Shown here: one piece after another, positions 1-4,988 of the stretch | How positions within the stretch are numbered: position 1 is the first letter of the stretch | How the letters are laid out: the number at the start of each line of letters is the position of its first letter | Assembly: GCA_050184225.1 (NCBI GenBank) | Contig: JBFXAN010000267.1 | Location: forward strand, 1-6,139 | DNA from: JBFXAN01 sp050184225 | Lineage (GTDB): Bacteria > Chloroflexota > Dehalococcoidia > CAUJGQ01 | DNA length: 6,139 bases | Direction of reading: 5' to 3' | Translations under genes and position numbers: made by a program | The notes under the pieces: generated by a model | Database searches by the model: none | Seen by the model: only the letters and a program-made list of their open reading frames with translations | What the model was told of the DNA's origin: nothing

Positions 1-9
1 CCCGGCGAG

Positions 10-55
10 GCACCCCGCTCCGCGCGGCAGCGGGGGGAGGGGCCGGGGGAGGGGT
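10..55 (+). repeat. 46-bp G-run repeat, left copy (inverted relative to 6043-6088)
   Basis: This copy matches the reverse complement of 6043-6088 at 45 of 46 positions; the only difference is G at 27. It has two parts. At 13-35 an imperfect hairpin has the arms CCCCGCT and AGCGGGG around a GC-only centre. At 32-54 there is a row of four G runs (6, 4, 5 and 4 long) separated by A, CC and A, a textbook G-quadruplex pattern. It starts 7 nt after the stop of the MFS gene, so in that transcript it appears as the C-rich strand and the hairpin could serve as the 3' end of the message, although no U-run follows. It is probably a dispersed intergenic repeat family. Confidence 0.8.
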
Positions 56-61
56 CCGCCG

Positions 62-1264
62 TCACTCCGGCAGCCGCAGCGCCAGCACCGCGGCCAGCGG
101 CGGCAGCAACACGGTGAAATGAATCACCGGCGAGAGGCCGATCTGGTCGGCCAGGAAACCGAGCGGCAGCGTGCCGAGGCCGCCGAGGCCGATCGTCAGG
201 CCGAGCATGAAGCCGGAGGCGAGGCCGACATTGTTCGGCAGTACCTCCTGCCCTTTAACCGTGAGGACGGAGAAGGAGCCGAGCAGGGTCAGTCCGGTCA
301 GGATGGCAAACAGCCAGAGCAAGACACCGCTGGCCTCCAGCATCGCCAGCCCAAAGATGCCGGCGAGCACGAGCGAGACGACGATCACCGTGCGGCGGGT
401 CGCCCAATGACTGTCCGCGATCCAACCGCCGATCACACCGCCGAACGCGCCGGTGAAGAGCAAGGCCATAACGAGGACCGCGGCTTCGCGCTCGCTGAAA
501 CCCTTGAAGTCGACGAGGAAGATCGGGAGGAAGGCCATCAGGCCCATGTGTCCCCAACTGCGGACGCCGACGACGGCGAGCAACCGGCCCAGGATGCCAC
601 GGTTCCGCTTGATCACCTCCATCAGTGATGGACCGCCCGTGCCCGCGTTCGGCGACCAGTTGCGCGGAGCGGCGACATAGATCACGACGCCCATCGCCAG
701 GCCAGGGATGGCGAGCAAGGGCATGCCGCGCCAGCCGAGATTGTCCACTACCCAGACGGCGACGGTGGGGCCGATCGCGAAGCCGAGGTTGCCGCCCATC
801 AGGTAGAGCGACATCATCGTCGCCCGGCGGCGGCCGGCGACACTGACCACCATCGCCGCGGCCTGTGGGTGATAGGCGGCGGTACCCAGGCCGGAAACGA
901 CGGCGAGCATCACCAGGACGACGTAGTGCGGCGCGAGTCCCAGCAGCGACGCGCCGATCGCGGCGGCCATCGTGCCGAACACCGAGATCACGCGGGTGGC
1001 CAGCCGGTCGGCGACATAGCCGAGCGCCGGCTGGACGATGCTGGAGGTAATCGCGTACGCCGCGACCAGCACACCCGCCGCCGAGAGGCTGAAATCGAGC
1101 TTCGTAATCAGCAGCGGCAGCAGTACGGCGATGTAGTTGCCGTATGAATCGTTGACGAAGTGCGCCAGCGTCATCACGGCGATGCGCCGGGTATCCGGTG
1201 GCACATCCACGCGTGCGGCGCTTGCAACCTGGGAAACGGAGACGGCCTCGCGCCGGACGGTCAT
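62..1264 (-). CDS. MFS transporter, fosmidomycin-resistance (Fsr)-like family
   Basis: A 400-residue inner-membrane major facilitator protein, the normal size for a 12-helix carrier. A soluble N-terminus of about 30 residues precedes helix 1 (MTLAHFVND, 31-39, then IAVLLPLL). The HFVNDxY start, QPxLGYxADR (78-87, the MFS motif A region), SGLGTAAYHPQAAA (124-137), GRRRATMMSLY (144-154) and GGNLGFAIGP (157-166) are typical of the Fsr/YfnC-like exporter group. A hydrophilic central loop lies around 200-222. The substrate is unknown; the family includes drug and small-molecule exporters. It is the last gene of a three-gene same-strand set after two flavin enzymes, so it could move their substrate or product (inference). 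No Shine-Dalgarno is visible before the ATG; instead TATACT lies exactly 6 nt upstream, suggesting a leaderless start. M31 is a possible alternative start, but the longer form is retained. Confidence 0.9.
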   Translation of the reverse strand: MTVRREAVSVSQVASAARVDVPPDTRRIAVMTLAHFVNDSYGNYIAVLLPLLITKLDFSLSAAGVLVAAYAITSSIVQPALGYVADRLATRVISVFGTMAAAIGASLLGLAPHYVVLVMLAVVSGLGTAAYHPQAAAMVVSVAGRRRATMMSLYLMGGNLGFAIGPTVAVWVVDNLGWRGMPLLAIPGLAMGVVIYVAAPRNWSPNAGTGGPSLMEVIKRNRGILGRLLAVVGVRSWGHMGLMAFLPIFLVDFKGFSEREAAVLVMALLFTGAFGGVIGGWIADSHWATRRTVIVVSLVLAGIFGLAMLEASGVLLWLFAILTGLTLLGSFSVLTVKGQEVLPNNVGLASGFMLGLTIGLGGLGTLPLGFLADQIGLSPVIHFTVLLPPLAAVLALRLPE

Positions 1265-1270
1265 GCCGGC

Positions 1271-1276
1271 AGTATA
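1271..1276 (-). promoter_or_regulatory. Candidate leaderless -10 element of the MFS gene
   Basis: On the minus strand TATACT is followed by GCCGGC and then the ATG. A -10 hexamer normally ends about 6 nt before the transcription start, so the message would begin at or next to the A of the start codon. No SD-like sequence occurs in the same stretch, and no good -35 box is seen. The arrangement fits leaderless TANNNT promoters known from other bacteria; its use here is inference. Confidence 0.4.
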
Positions 1277-1283
1277 GCGAGGT

Positions 1284-1298
1284 GGCGCGCGACGCGCC
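1284..1298. repeat. Short intergenic hairpin (GGCGCG / CGCGCC)
   Basis: A perfect 6-bp inverted repeat (1284-1289 and 1293-1298) with a 3-nt loop lies between the flavin monooxygenase and the MFS gene. It sits just upstream of the candidate -10 element of the MFS gene. GC-rich DNA makes such short stems common, so a function is uncertain. Confidence 0.35.
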
Positions 1299-1301
1299 GG
1301 T

Positions 1302-1333
1302 GGCGCCTCACATGTCCGTGATTGCGAGGCGCC
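1302..1333. repeat. Inverted repeat GGCGCCTC / GAGGCGCC between operon genes
   Basis: Two perfect 8-bp arms (1302-1309 and 1326-1333) are separated by 16 nt, starting about 21 nt after the stop codon of the flavin monooxygenase gene. In RNA this could form a stem-loop at the 3' end of the upstream message. No U-run follows in the direction of transcription, so a classical intrinsic terminator is not supported. It may act as a processing or stability element, or as a repressor site for the MFS promoter. Confidence 0.45.
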
Positions 1334-1354
1334 TGTTATCTGATGACGATGGCG

Positions 1355-2452
1355 CTACGCCGTGACCGCCTGGCGCTCCCGCCGGGCGACCTCCGCGCGG
1401 ACGAGCGGGATCAGGTCGCGGCCGTAGTCGATCGCGTCTTGCATCGGGTTGAAGCCGCGGATCAGGAGAGTAGTCGCGCCGGCTTCGTAATAGTCGACCA
1501 GCGCCGCCGCGACCGTCTCCGGCGTGCCGACCAGCGCCGTCGTGTTGCCGGAGGCGCCAGTCGCGGCCGCGATCGGCGTCCAGAGACACCGATCGTGCAA
1601 CTCGCCCTGCGCGGCGAAGTCGAGCAACCGCCGCGAGCCGACCGCCTGCGGCCGGGCCGGGCCGGTCGCCGGACGGCCGCCGCGCAGTTCGAGGATCCGG
1701 GCGAGGGTGCTATGTGCGCGTTCCCAGGCCTTTTCTTCGGTCGGACCAAGGATCGGCCGGACCGACACGCTATAGCGTGGCTTCCGCCCGAACGGCGCCG
1801 CTGCCGCATCGACCTCGGCGATCCGCTCCTTCACCGCCGCGATCGGCTCGCCCCAGAGGGCATACACGTCCGCGTGCTTCGCGCCGACCGTCACCGCCGG
1901 GCCGGATGCGCCGCCGAAATACAACGGCACATATGGCTGTTGCAAGGGCTTCACCTGGGAGAAGGCACCCTTCAGTTGGTAGAAGCCGCCCTCGTGGTCG
2001 AACGGCTCGTCGCTGGTCCACACGCGGCGGACGATCTCCAGATACTCATCGGTGCGACGGTAGCGTTCGTCGTGGTTGAACCAGTCGCCGTCGCGCTGCT
2101 GCTCGGCATCGGCGCCGCCGGTGATGATGTGCAGGGCGATGCGGCCGCTCGTGAAGTGGTCGAGCGTCGCCGCCTTCCGCGCGGCGAGCGTCGGCGCGAC
2201 GAACCCCGGCCGGTGGGCGATCAGAAAAGTGAGCCGGTCGGTCACCGACGCCGCGTACGAGGCGACGCTGAAACCGTCGGGGCCGCTCGACCCATAGCCG
2301 ATCAGCACGCGGTCGAAGCCGCCGTCTTCGTGCGCCCGCGCGAAGTCGCGGACGTGCGCCGGATCGACGGTGCCGCCGATGATCGACACCGACGGTCCAT
2401 CCAATTCCGACGCCGGCCGCGTCCCGATCATTCCGATGAACTCTACGGGCAT
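1355..2452 (-). CDS. LLM-class (luciferase-like) flavin-dependent monooxygenase, SsuD-related
   Basis: A 365-residue TIM-barrel monooxygenase of the bacterial-luciferase superfamily, using reduced FMN supplied by a separate reductase and O2. It is clearly related to alkanesulfonate monooxygenase SsuD (about 380 aa): LTFLIAHRPGFVAPTLAARKAATLDH (74-99), TSGRIALHIITGG (101-113), DHEGGFYQLKGA (152-163), QQPYVPLYFGGAS (171-183), YALWGEP (197-203) and TALVGTPETVAAAL (305-318). However, residues lining the SsuD sulfonate pocket look replaced: by hand alignment to remembered E. coli SsuD, Cys54 becomes Gly57, Arg226 Ser230, His228 Arg232, Arg297 about Ala300 and Tyr331 Phe334, while the Trp of WGEP is kept. 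The substrate is therefore probably not a simple alkanesulfonate. The ATG has GGAG 8 nt upstream. It follows the acyl-CoA-dehydrogenase-like gene by 68 nt and is probably co-transcribed with it. Confidence 0.92.
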   Translation of the reverse strand: MPVEFIGMIGTRPASELDGPSVSIIGGTVDPAHVRDFARAHEDGGFDRVLIGYGSSGPDGFSVASYAASVTDRLTFLIAHRPGFVAPTLAARKAATLDHFTSGRIALHIITGGADAEQQRDGDWFNHDERYRRTDEYLEIVRRVWTSDEPFDHEGGFYQLKGAFSQVKPLQQPYVPLYFGGASGPAVTVGAKHADVYALWGEPIAAVKERIAEVDAAAAPFGRKPRYSVSVRPILGPTEEKAWERAHSTLARILELRGGRPATGPARPQAVGSRRLLDFAAQGELHDRCLWTPIAAATGASGNTTALVGTPETVAAALVDYYEAGATTLLIRGFNPMQDAIDYGRDLIPLVRAEVARRERQAVTA

Positions 2453-2483
2453 GTCCTCATCTCCACGTTCTTCGATCCGATGC

Positions 2484-2504
2484 GACGCTCAACGGGTGAG
2501 CGTC
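2484..2504. repeat. Intergenic stem-loop between the two flavin enzyme genes
   Basis: Perfect 8-bp arms GACGCTCA (2484-2491) and TGAGCGTC (2497-2504) flank a 5-nt loop in the 68-nt gap between the ACAD-like and LLM genes. No T-run follows on the minus strand, so it is more like an intercistronic stabiliser or processing site than a terminator. The loop lies clear of the LLM ribosome binding site. Confidence 0.5.
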
Positions 2505-2520
2505 TGACTCGCGACGGGTT

Positions 2521-3693
2521 TCATGTCACGCCGAGGGCAGCTCTGCCGGTGGCGAGCAGGATCATGTCGTCCTGTGGTGTGTGAATGCGACTACAGAGGA
2601 CATCGCGGTGATGCCGCTCCAGCGGGTTGCTGCGGGAAAGCCCCGGATTGCCGATCAGCCCGAGCGCGATATCGACTGCTCGGATCGCGTTGTTCGTGGC
2701 GACGTACTTCACCACCGATGCCTTGCTACTAGCATGGACGTTGCCCTGGTCGATCTCGGCGGTGAGTCCATAGATGAGACGATCGCTCGCATAGAAGAGT
2801 GCGTCGATCTCACCCACCGCACTCTGGAATCGCGGTAGCGTCGCCAGCGGCGCGCCGAGGTTGGTGGGAACGCGATCGTGCAGGTATTGGACCAGCCAGT
2901 CCCGCCCGGTACGGGCGACGCCATGGTACAGGGCGGTGAGAATCAGTGTGTTCCATCCGGCGAGGTTGGGGTCGGGCGGCGACCATTCGCCGGGCAGACG
3001 CACGTCGAGCGCGTGATCGGCGGGCAGCGCCACGCCATCAAGGATCAGGTCGTGGCTGCCGGTGGCCCGCATCCCCAGGTGGTTCCAGGTCTCGACGATC
3101 GAGATGCCCGCCAGATCGTTCGGCACGAGGAAGTAACCAACCCGCGGCGTCTCATCACCATCGACAGCCGTTCGCGCCCAGACCAGGAAGTAGCGCAGGA
3201 GCGGACTACCGGTCGCATAGATCTTGTGTCCGTCGAGTCGCCAACCGTCCGGCGTTCGTGTCGCCGTCGTCGCCGGCAGGCCGCCGCGGGCCGGCGTTCC
3301 CAGCTCCGGCTCGACCCGCATCACGTTGATCAAGGCAACGCCGTCGAGCGAGTCACGGCAGAGCCGTTCGTGCTGCGCCGCCGGCCAGCGGCGGGCGCGG
3401 CCGAAGACGGCATGATAGATCACGTGCATCGCGTAGACGAGCGCGGTCGAGGCATCGCCACGGGCGATCTCTTCGACGACCTTGCAGGTGACACTCAATC
3501 CGGCGCCCATCCCGCCGAACTCGGTGGGAACCGTCAGGTTCAACAGGCCGGACTGATGCAGAAGGTCGAAATTCTCGAAAGGAAAGGAGGCATCCCGATC
3601 ATGGTCGCCTGCCCGCACGGCGAAATCACGCGCCAGCTCAGACGCGACTGAAACCGCCTGGGAGGGATCGCGCGTCCGTGGTGCGGCCGTCAT
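2521..3693 (-). CDS. Acyl-CoA-dehydrogenase-fold flavoprotein lacking the catalytic Glu (SfnB/DszC-like)
   Basis: A 390-residue full-length acyl-CoA dehydrogenase-fold protein: helical N-terminal domain (about 1-115, with VPTEFGGMGAGLS at 55-67), middle beta domain (GWRLDGHKIYATG 150-162; GMRATGSHDLILDGV 207-221) and C-terminal four-helix domain (about 240-380). In true acyl-CoA dehydrogenases the end reads roughly RDxxxxxIYEGT, whose Glu abstracts the alpha proton. Here the equivalent stretch is RDVLCSRIHTPQDD (363-376), with Thr372 in place of Glu and His371 beside it. That is the pattern of the flavin-monooxygenase branch (DszC, SfnB-type sulfur acquisition proteins) rather than beta-oxidation enzymes. 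It is followed by an SsuD-like monooxygenase, supporting oxidation of an organosulfur or similar compound; the substrate is not known. A 6-codon frame (3690-3710) ends in ATGA overlapping the start ATG. The SD is weak (GGAATGG). An Rrf2-like operator lies in its promoter. Confidence 0.9.
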   Translation of the reverse strand: MTAAPRTRDPSQAVSVASELARDFAVRAGDHDRDASFPFENFDLLHQSGLLNLTVPTEFGGMGAGLSVTCKVVEEIARGDASTALVYAMHVIYHAVFGRARRWPAAQHERLCRDSLDGVALINVMRVEPELGTPARGGLPATTATRTPDGWRLDGHKIYATGSPLLRYFLVWARTAVDGDETPRVGYFLVPNDLAGISIVETWNHLGMRATGSHDLILDGVALPADHALDVRLPGEWSPPDPNLAGWNTLILTALYHGVARTGRDWLVQYLHDRVPTNLGAPLATLPRFQSAVGEIDALFYASDRLIYGLTAEIDQGNVHASSKASVVKYVATNNAIRAVDIALGLIGNPGLSRSNPLERHHRDVLCSRIHTPQDDMILLATGRAALGVT

Positions 3694-3720
3694 GCTACCA
3701 TTCCATTCATCTCGATAAAG

Positions 3721-3737
3721 TTGACTAATTTAGTCGA
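3721..3737. promoter_or_regulatory. Palindromic operator resembling the IscR/Rrf2-family site
   Basis: The minus strand reads GACTAAATTAGTC (3723-3735), a perfect 6-bp dyad about one central base, extending with one mismatch over 3721-3737. It agrees with the core YYGACTRWWWYAGTCRR of the type 1 IscR site as I remember it. The outer ATA/TAT ends are not kept. It falls at the predicted transcription start of the ACAD-like gene, where a bound repressor would block initiation. A second perfect 7-bp inverted repeat (3709-3715 and 3734-3740, ATCTCGA/TCGAGAT) is interleaved with it. No regulator gene is in the window. Confidence 0.6.
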
Positions 3738-3738
3738 G

Positions 3739-3767
3739 ATCGTAAGGTGGCCGGGGTCGCGGGTCAA
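3739..3767 (-). promoter_or_regulatory. Sigma-70-type promoter of the ACAD-LLM-MFS set
   Basis: On the minus strand the -35 box TTGACC (3762-3767, five of six consensus bases) is followed by exactly 17 nt and then TACGAT (3739-3744, four of six, with the key TA and final T). Transcription would start near 3731-3733, inside the palindrome at 3723-3735, giving a leader of about 38 nt before the ATG of the ACAD-like gene. Confidence 0.6.
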
Positions 3768-3809
3768 GTGTTCGTCTGGCACCCAGGCAGTCGACCGACA
3801 CATTGCAAA

Positions 3810-3840
3810 CGAAAGGACCCGCCGGCAGCGGGTCCTTTCG
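3810..3840 (-). terminator. Intrinsic terminator of the small Gly/Lys-rich gene
   Basis: A perfect 13-bp stem (3810-3822 pairing with 3828-3840) encloses the 5-nt loop CGGCA. In the minus direction the stem ends in CCTTTCG and is followed by TTTGC, a short U-rich tail. It begins 15 nt after the stop of the 30-codon gene. It isolates this gene from the ACAD-like promoter downstream. The stem also works in the plus direction, but the tail there is less U-rich and no plus-strand gene is seen. Confidence 0.75.
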
Positions 3841-3855
3841 ATATTCGAGCCAGAT

Positions 3856-3948
3856 TTATCGAGCGCCCTTACCGCCGCCGGCCTTCTTGCCGCCGACCGG
3901 CTTCGTGCCGCCCTTCCCCTTCGGCCCGCTCTTCCCCTTATCCGGCAT
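3856..3948 (-). CDS. Small basic Gly/Lys-rich protein, 30 aa, function unknown
   Basis: A 30-residue frame starting MPDKGKSGPKGKGG and ending KKAGGGKGAR. It has 11 Gly, 8 Lys and 1 Arg against a single Asp, no hydrophobic segment and no Cys, so it should be a highly basic, disordered cytosolic peptide of the kind that binds nucleic acid or ribosomes (inference). Composition alone would not make it a gene. The support is its complete set of signals: promoter CTGACA-17-TAGACT at 3976-4004, SD GGGAGGTG at 3953-3960 with 6 nt between GGGAGG and ATG, and a 13-bp hairpin terminator 15 nt after the TAA. It lies 95 nt downstream of the DUF4926 gene on the same strand. I do not recognise a family. A non-coding transcript from the same unit is the alternative. 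Confidence 0.7.
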   Translation of the reverse strand: MPDKGKSGPKGKGGTKPVGGKKAGGGKGAR

Positions 3949-3975
3949 GCGACACCTCCCTCGTGTGGTGCCCGC

Positions 3976-4004
3976 AGTCTACGCCGCCACCCGCGACTTG
4001 TCAG
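3976..4004 (-). promoter_or_regulatory. Promoter of the small Gly/Lys-rich gene
   Basis: The -35 box CTGACA (3999-4004) is separated by exactly 17 nt from the -10 box TAGACT (3976-3981) on the minus strand. From the -10 to the ATG there are 27 nt, so the leader is about 20 nt and contains the strong SD GGGAGGTG (3953-3960). It lies in the gap after the DUF4926 stop codon, giving the small gene its own expression. Confidence 0.6.
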
Positions 4005-4043
4005 CCCACCCCTCACGAGTACCGCCGCATCCAGGGAGTGACA

Positions 4044-4286
4044 TCAATCGCTGGCCTGGGGAGCCGAGAGCGTTCGCGCATGCAGCATGTCAACTTCGCG
4101 CACCGGGCGCACCTGGTCCGCTCGGAGCACTACCACGTCGATCGTTTCGCCTTCCATCGTCATGAACTCCACGATGTAGGCTTCACCTCCGGCCAGAACG
4201 TCTACCACGGTCCCAACATCGCCCGATTGTAGTCCGTGCTCCGGCAGGTCGATCGTCAGAATACCGCGATCAAACTCCTTGATCAT
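4044..4286 (-). CDS. DUF4926 domain-containing protein
   Basis: An 80-residue small protein recognised as DUF4926 by MIKEFDRGILTIDLPEHGLQ at the N-terminus, then SGDVGTVV (21-28), AYIVEFMTMEGET (36-48) and QVRPVREVDMLHAR (58-71). The family looks like a small beta-barrel and has no assigned biochemical role. A TTG at 4301 would give five more residues, but the ATG at 4286 is preferred because family members begin MIKEFD-like and AAGGA sits 7 nt upstream, overlapping the previous gene's TGA. The gap to the DUF6883 gene is only 11 nt, so the two are translationally close and surely co-transcribed. In such pairs the partner could be a toxin and this protein its antitoxin or immunity factor; that is inference. 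Confidence 0.82.
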   Translation of the reverse strand: MIKEFDRGILTIDLPEHGLQSGDVGTVVDVLAGGEAYIVEFMTMEGETIDVVVLRADQVRPVREVDMLHARTLSAPQASD

Positions 4287-4297
4287 CGCCCTATCCT

Positions 4298-4630
4298 TCA
4301 AATTGGATACGCCGAGATCAACCGTGGCGCATCCGTACCGGCATCAATCATCCAAACAGTACGAACGAGTGGGCGGCGCCCATTCGGCACATTGATCGGT
4401 CCTTCTATACGATACGGCGTCCCGTATTCTGTCGTGTTCACTTTCGCCACGTCGTAGATGCACGCATGCCTCCGCAGTTCGACCGCGAAATCCGCCCACG
4501 AGTCGCGAGAAAATCCATACCGCAGGAAGAAAACTGCCTTCTGCCCACCGTGCCTATGGGTTGTCGACAGGAGATACTCGGTGATCTTCTCCCGCGCCAC
4601 CGTCGCCCGCTCGCAGTTCGGCAGCTTCAT
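4298..4630 (-). CDS. DUF6883 domain-containing protein
   Basis: A 110-residue protein beginning MKLPNCERATVAREKITEYL, with HRHGGQKAVFFLRYGF (26-40), EYGTPYRIEGPINVPNG (69-84) and VRTVWMIDAGTDAPRLISAYP (89-109). These are hallmarks of DUF6883, a family of about 110 aa whose members start MKLPN. The open frame continues upstream to 4831, but that part overlaps the DUF2283 gene in another frame and has no family character, so the ATG at 4630 is chosen; its SD is weak (AGGCGG, 10 nt away). The C-terminal pattern W-x-I...PRLxxAYP is reminiscent of small RNase-like (BECR-type) toxin domains, a resemblance judged by eye only. It lies 25 nt after DUF2283 and 11 nt before DUF4926 in a tight three-gene cassette. 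Confidence 0.8.
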   Translation of the reverse strand: MKLPNCERATVAREKITEYLLSTTHRHGGQKAVFFLRYGFSRDSWADFAVELRRHACIYDVAKVNTTEYGTPYRIEGPINVPNGRRPLVRTVWMIDAGTDAPRLISAYPI

Positions 4631-4655
4631 GTGCTGACTGCCGCCTGGTTCACGT

Positions 4656-4883
4656 TCACCGGCTGCTCGCATGAAGAATCGTAAGCCCGATGACATCATC
4701 GCCCTCATATCGAACGATGATGTCGTCATCCATGAGCTCACTGTCGGTAGCGATGCTCGGCTTCTTGAAGTTAATGTAGAGCACGTCCGCTTCGGCATCG
4801 TAGGAAGACCAGAGATAGCCTTCCGGTGCATGCTTCACTGCCGGTACCAACGCCAAATATTCTTGAAAGTCCGTTATGGCCAT
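4656..4883 (-). CDS. DUF2283 domain-containing protein
   Basis: A 75-residue protein. The DUF2283 core runs from about residue 28 to 72: YDAEADVLYINFKKP (28-42), then the acidic SELMDDDIIVRYEGDDVIGLTILHAS (48-73), the standard pattern of this family of short proteins. Its role is not established; members often sit beside toxin-like genes or other small DUF genes. The N-terminal 25 residues (ITDFQEYLALVPAVKHAPEG) are an extension upstream of the core. The ATG has AAGG about 9 nt upstream. It is the first gene of the DUF2283-DUF6883-DUF4926 cassette. GC is about 50% at 4681-4740, against 68-73% in lines sampled from the flanking long genes, suggesting foreign origin. No convincing promoter is visible in the 105 nt between it and the kinase stop. 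Confidence 0.85.
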   Translation of the reverse strand: MAITDFQEYLALVPAVKHAPEGYLWSSYDAEADVLYINFKKPSIATDSELMDDDIIVRYEGDDVIGLTILHASSR

Positions 4884-4988
4884 AGCTGCTGCCTTCGTTC
4901 CAGAGACCGCCCTCGCCGGGTGAAGAAGACCGTGGCAGAGAATCGGCCATTGCGCGATCGCGATGCCTCATGACTCATCCCGTGTCAT

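Noticed and set aside
1322..2584. Long plus-strand open frame of 420 codons
   Set aside because: It is antisense to the well-supported monooxygenase, rich in Arg, and has no recognisable motif. High GC makes such antisense frames long.
2878..3651. Plus-strand open frame of 257 codons
   Set aside because: It lies antisense inside the ACAD-like gene, whose family motifs are clear on the other strand; its composition is typical of a shadow frame.
2521..3693. Beta-oxidation acyl-CoA dehydrogenase
   Set aside because: The expected catalytic Glu in an IYEGT-like motif is replaced by IHTPQ, and the neighbour is a flavin monooxygenase rather than fatty-acid degradation genes.
3690..4016. Minus-strand frame of 108 codons covering the small gene region
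   Set aside because: It reads through the terminator, operator and the 30-codon gene in another frame, with an Arg/Ala-rich composition and no motif. Only its last six codons are discussed, as a leader frame.
4631..4831. N-terminal extension of the DUF6883 frame
   Set aside because: The segment is rich in Ser, Arg and Met, overlaps the DUF2283 gene in another frame, and the family begins at MKLPN.
4953..4962. Palindrome CGCGATCGCG upstream of the DUF cassette
   Set aside because: A 10-bp GC-rich palindrome containing GCGATCGC is expected by chance in such DNA, and no promoter boxes are nearby to make it an operator.
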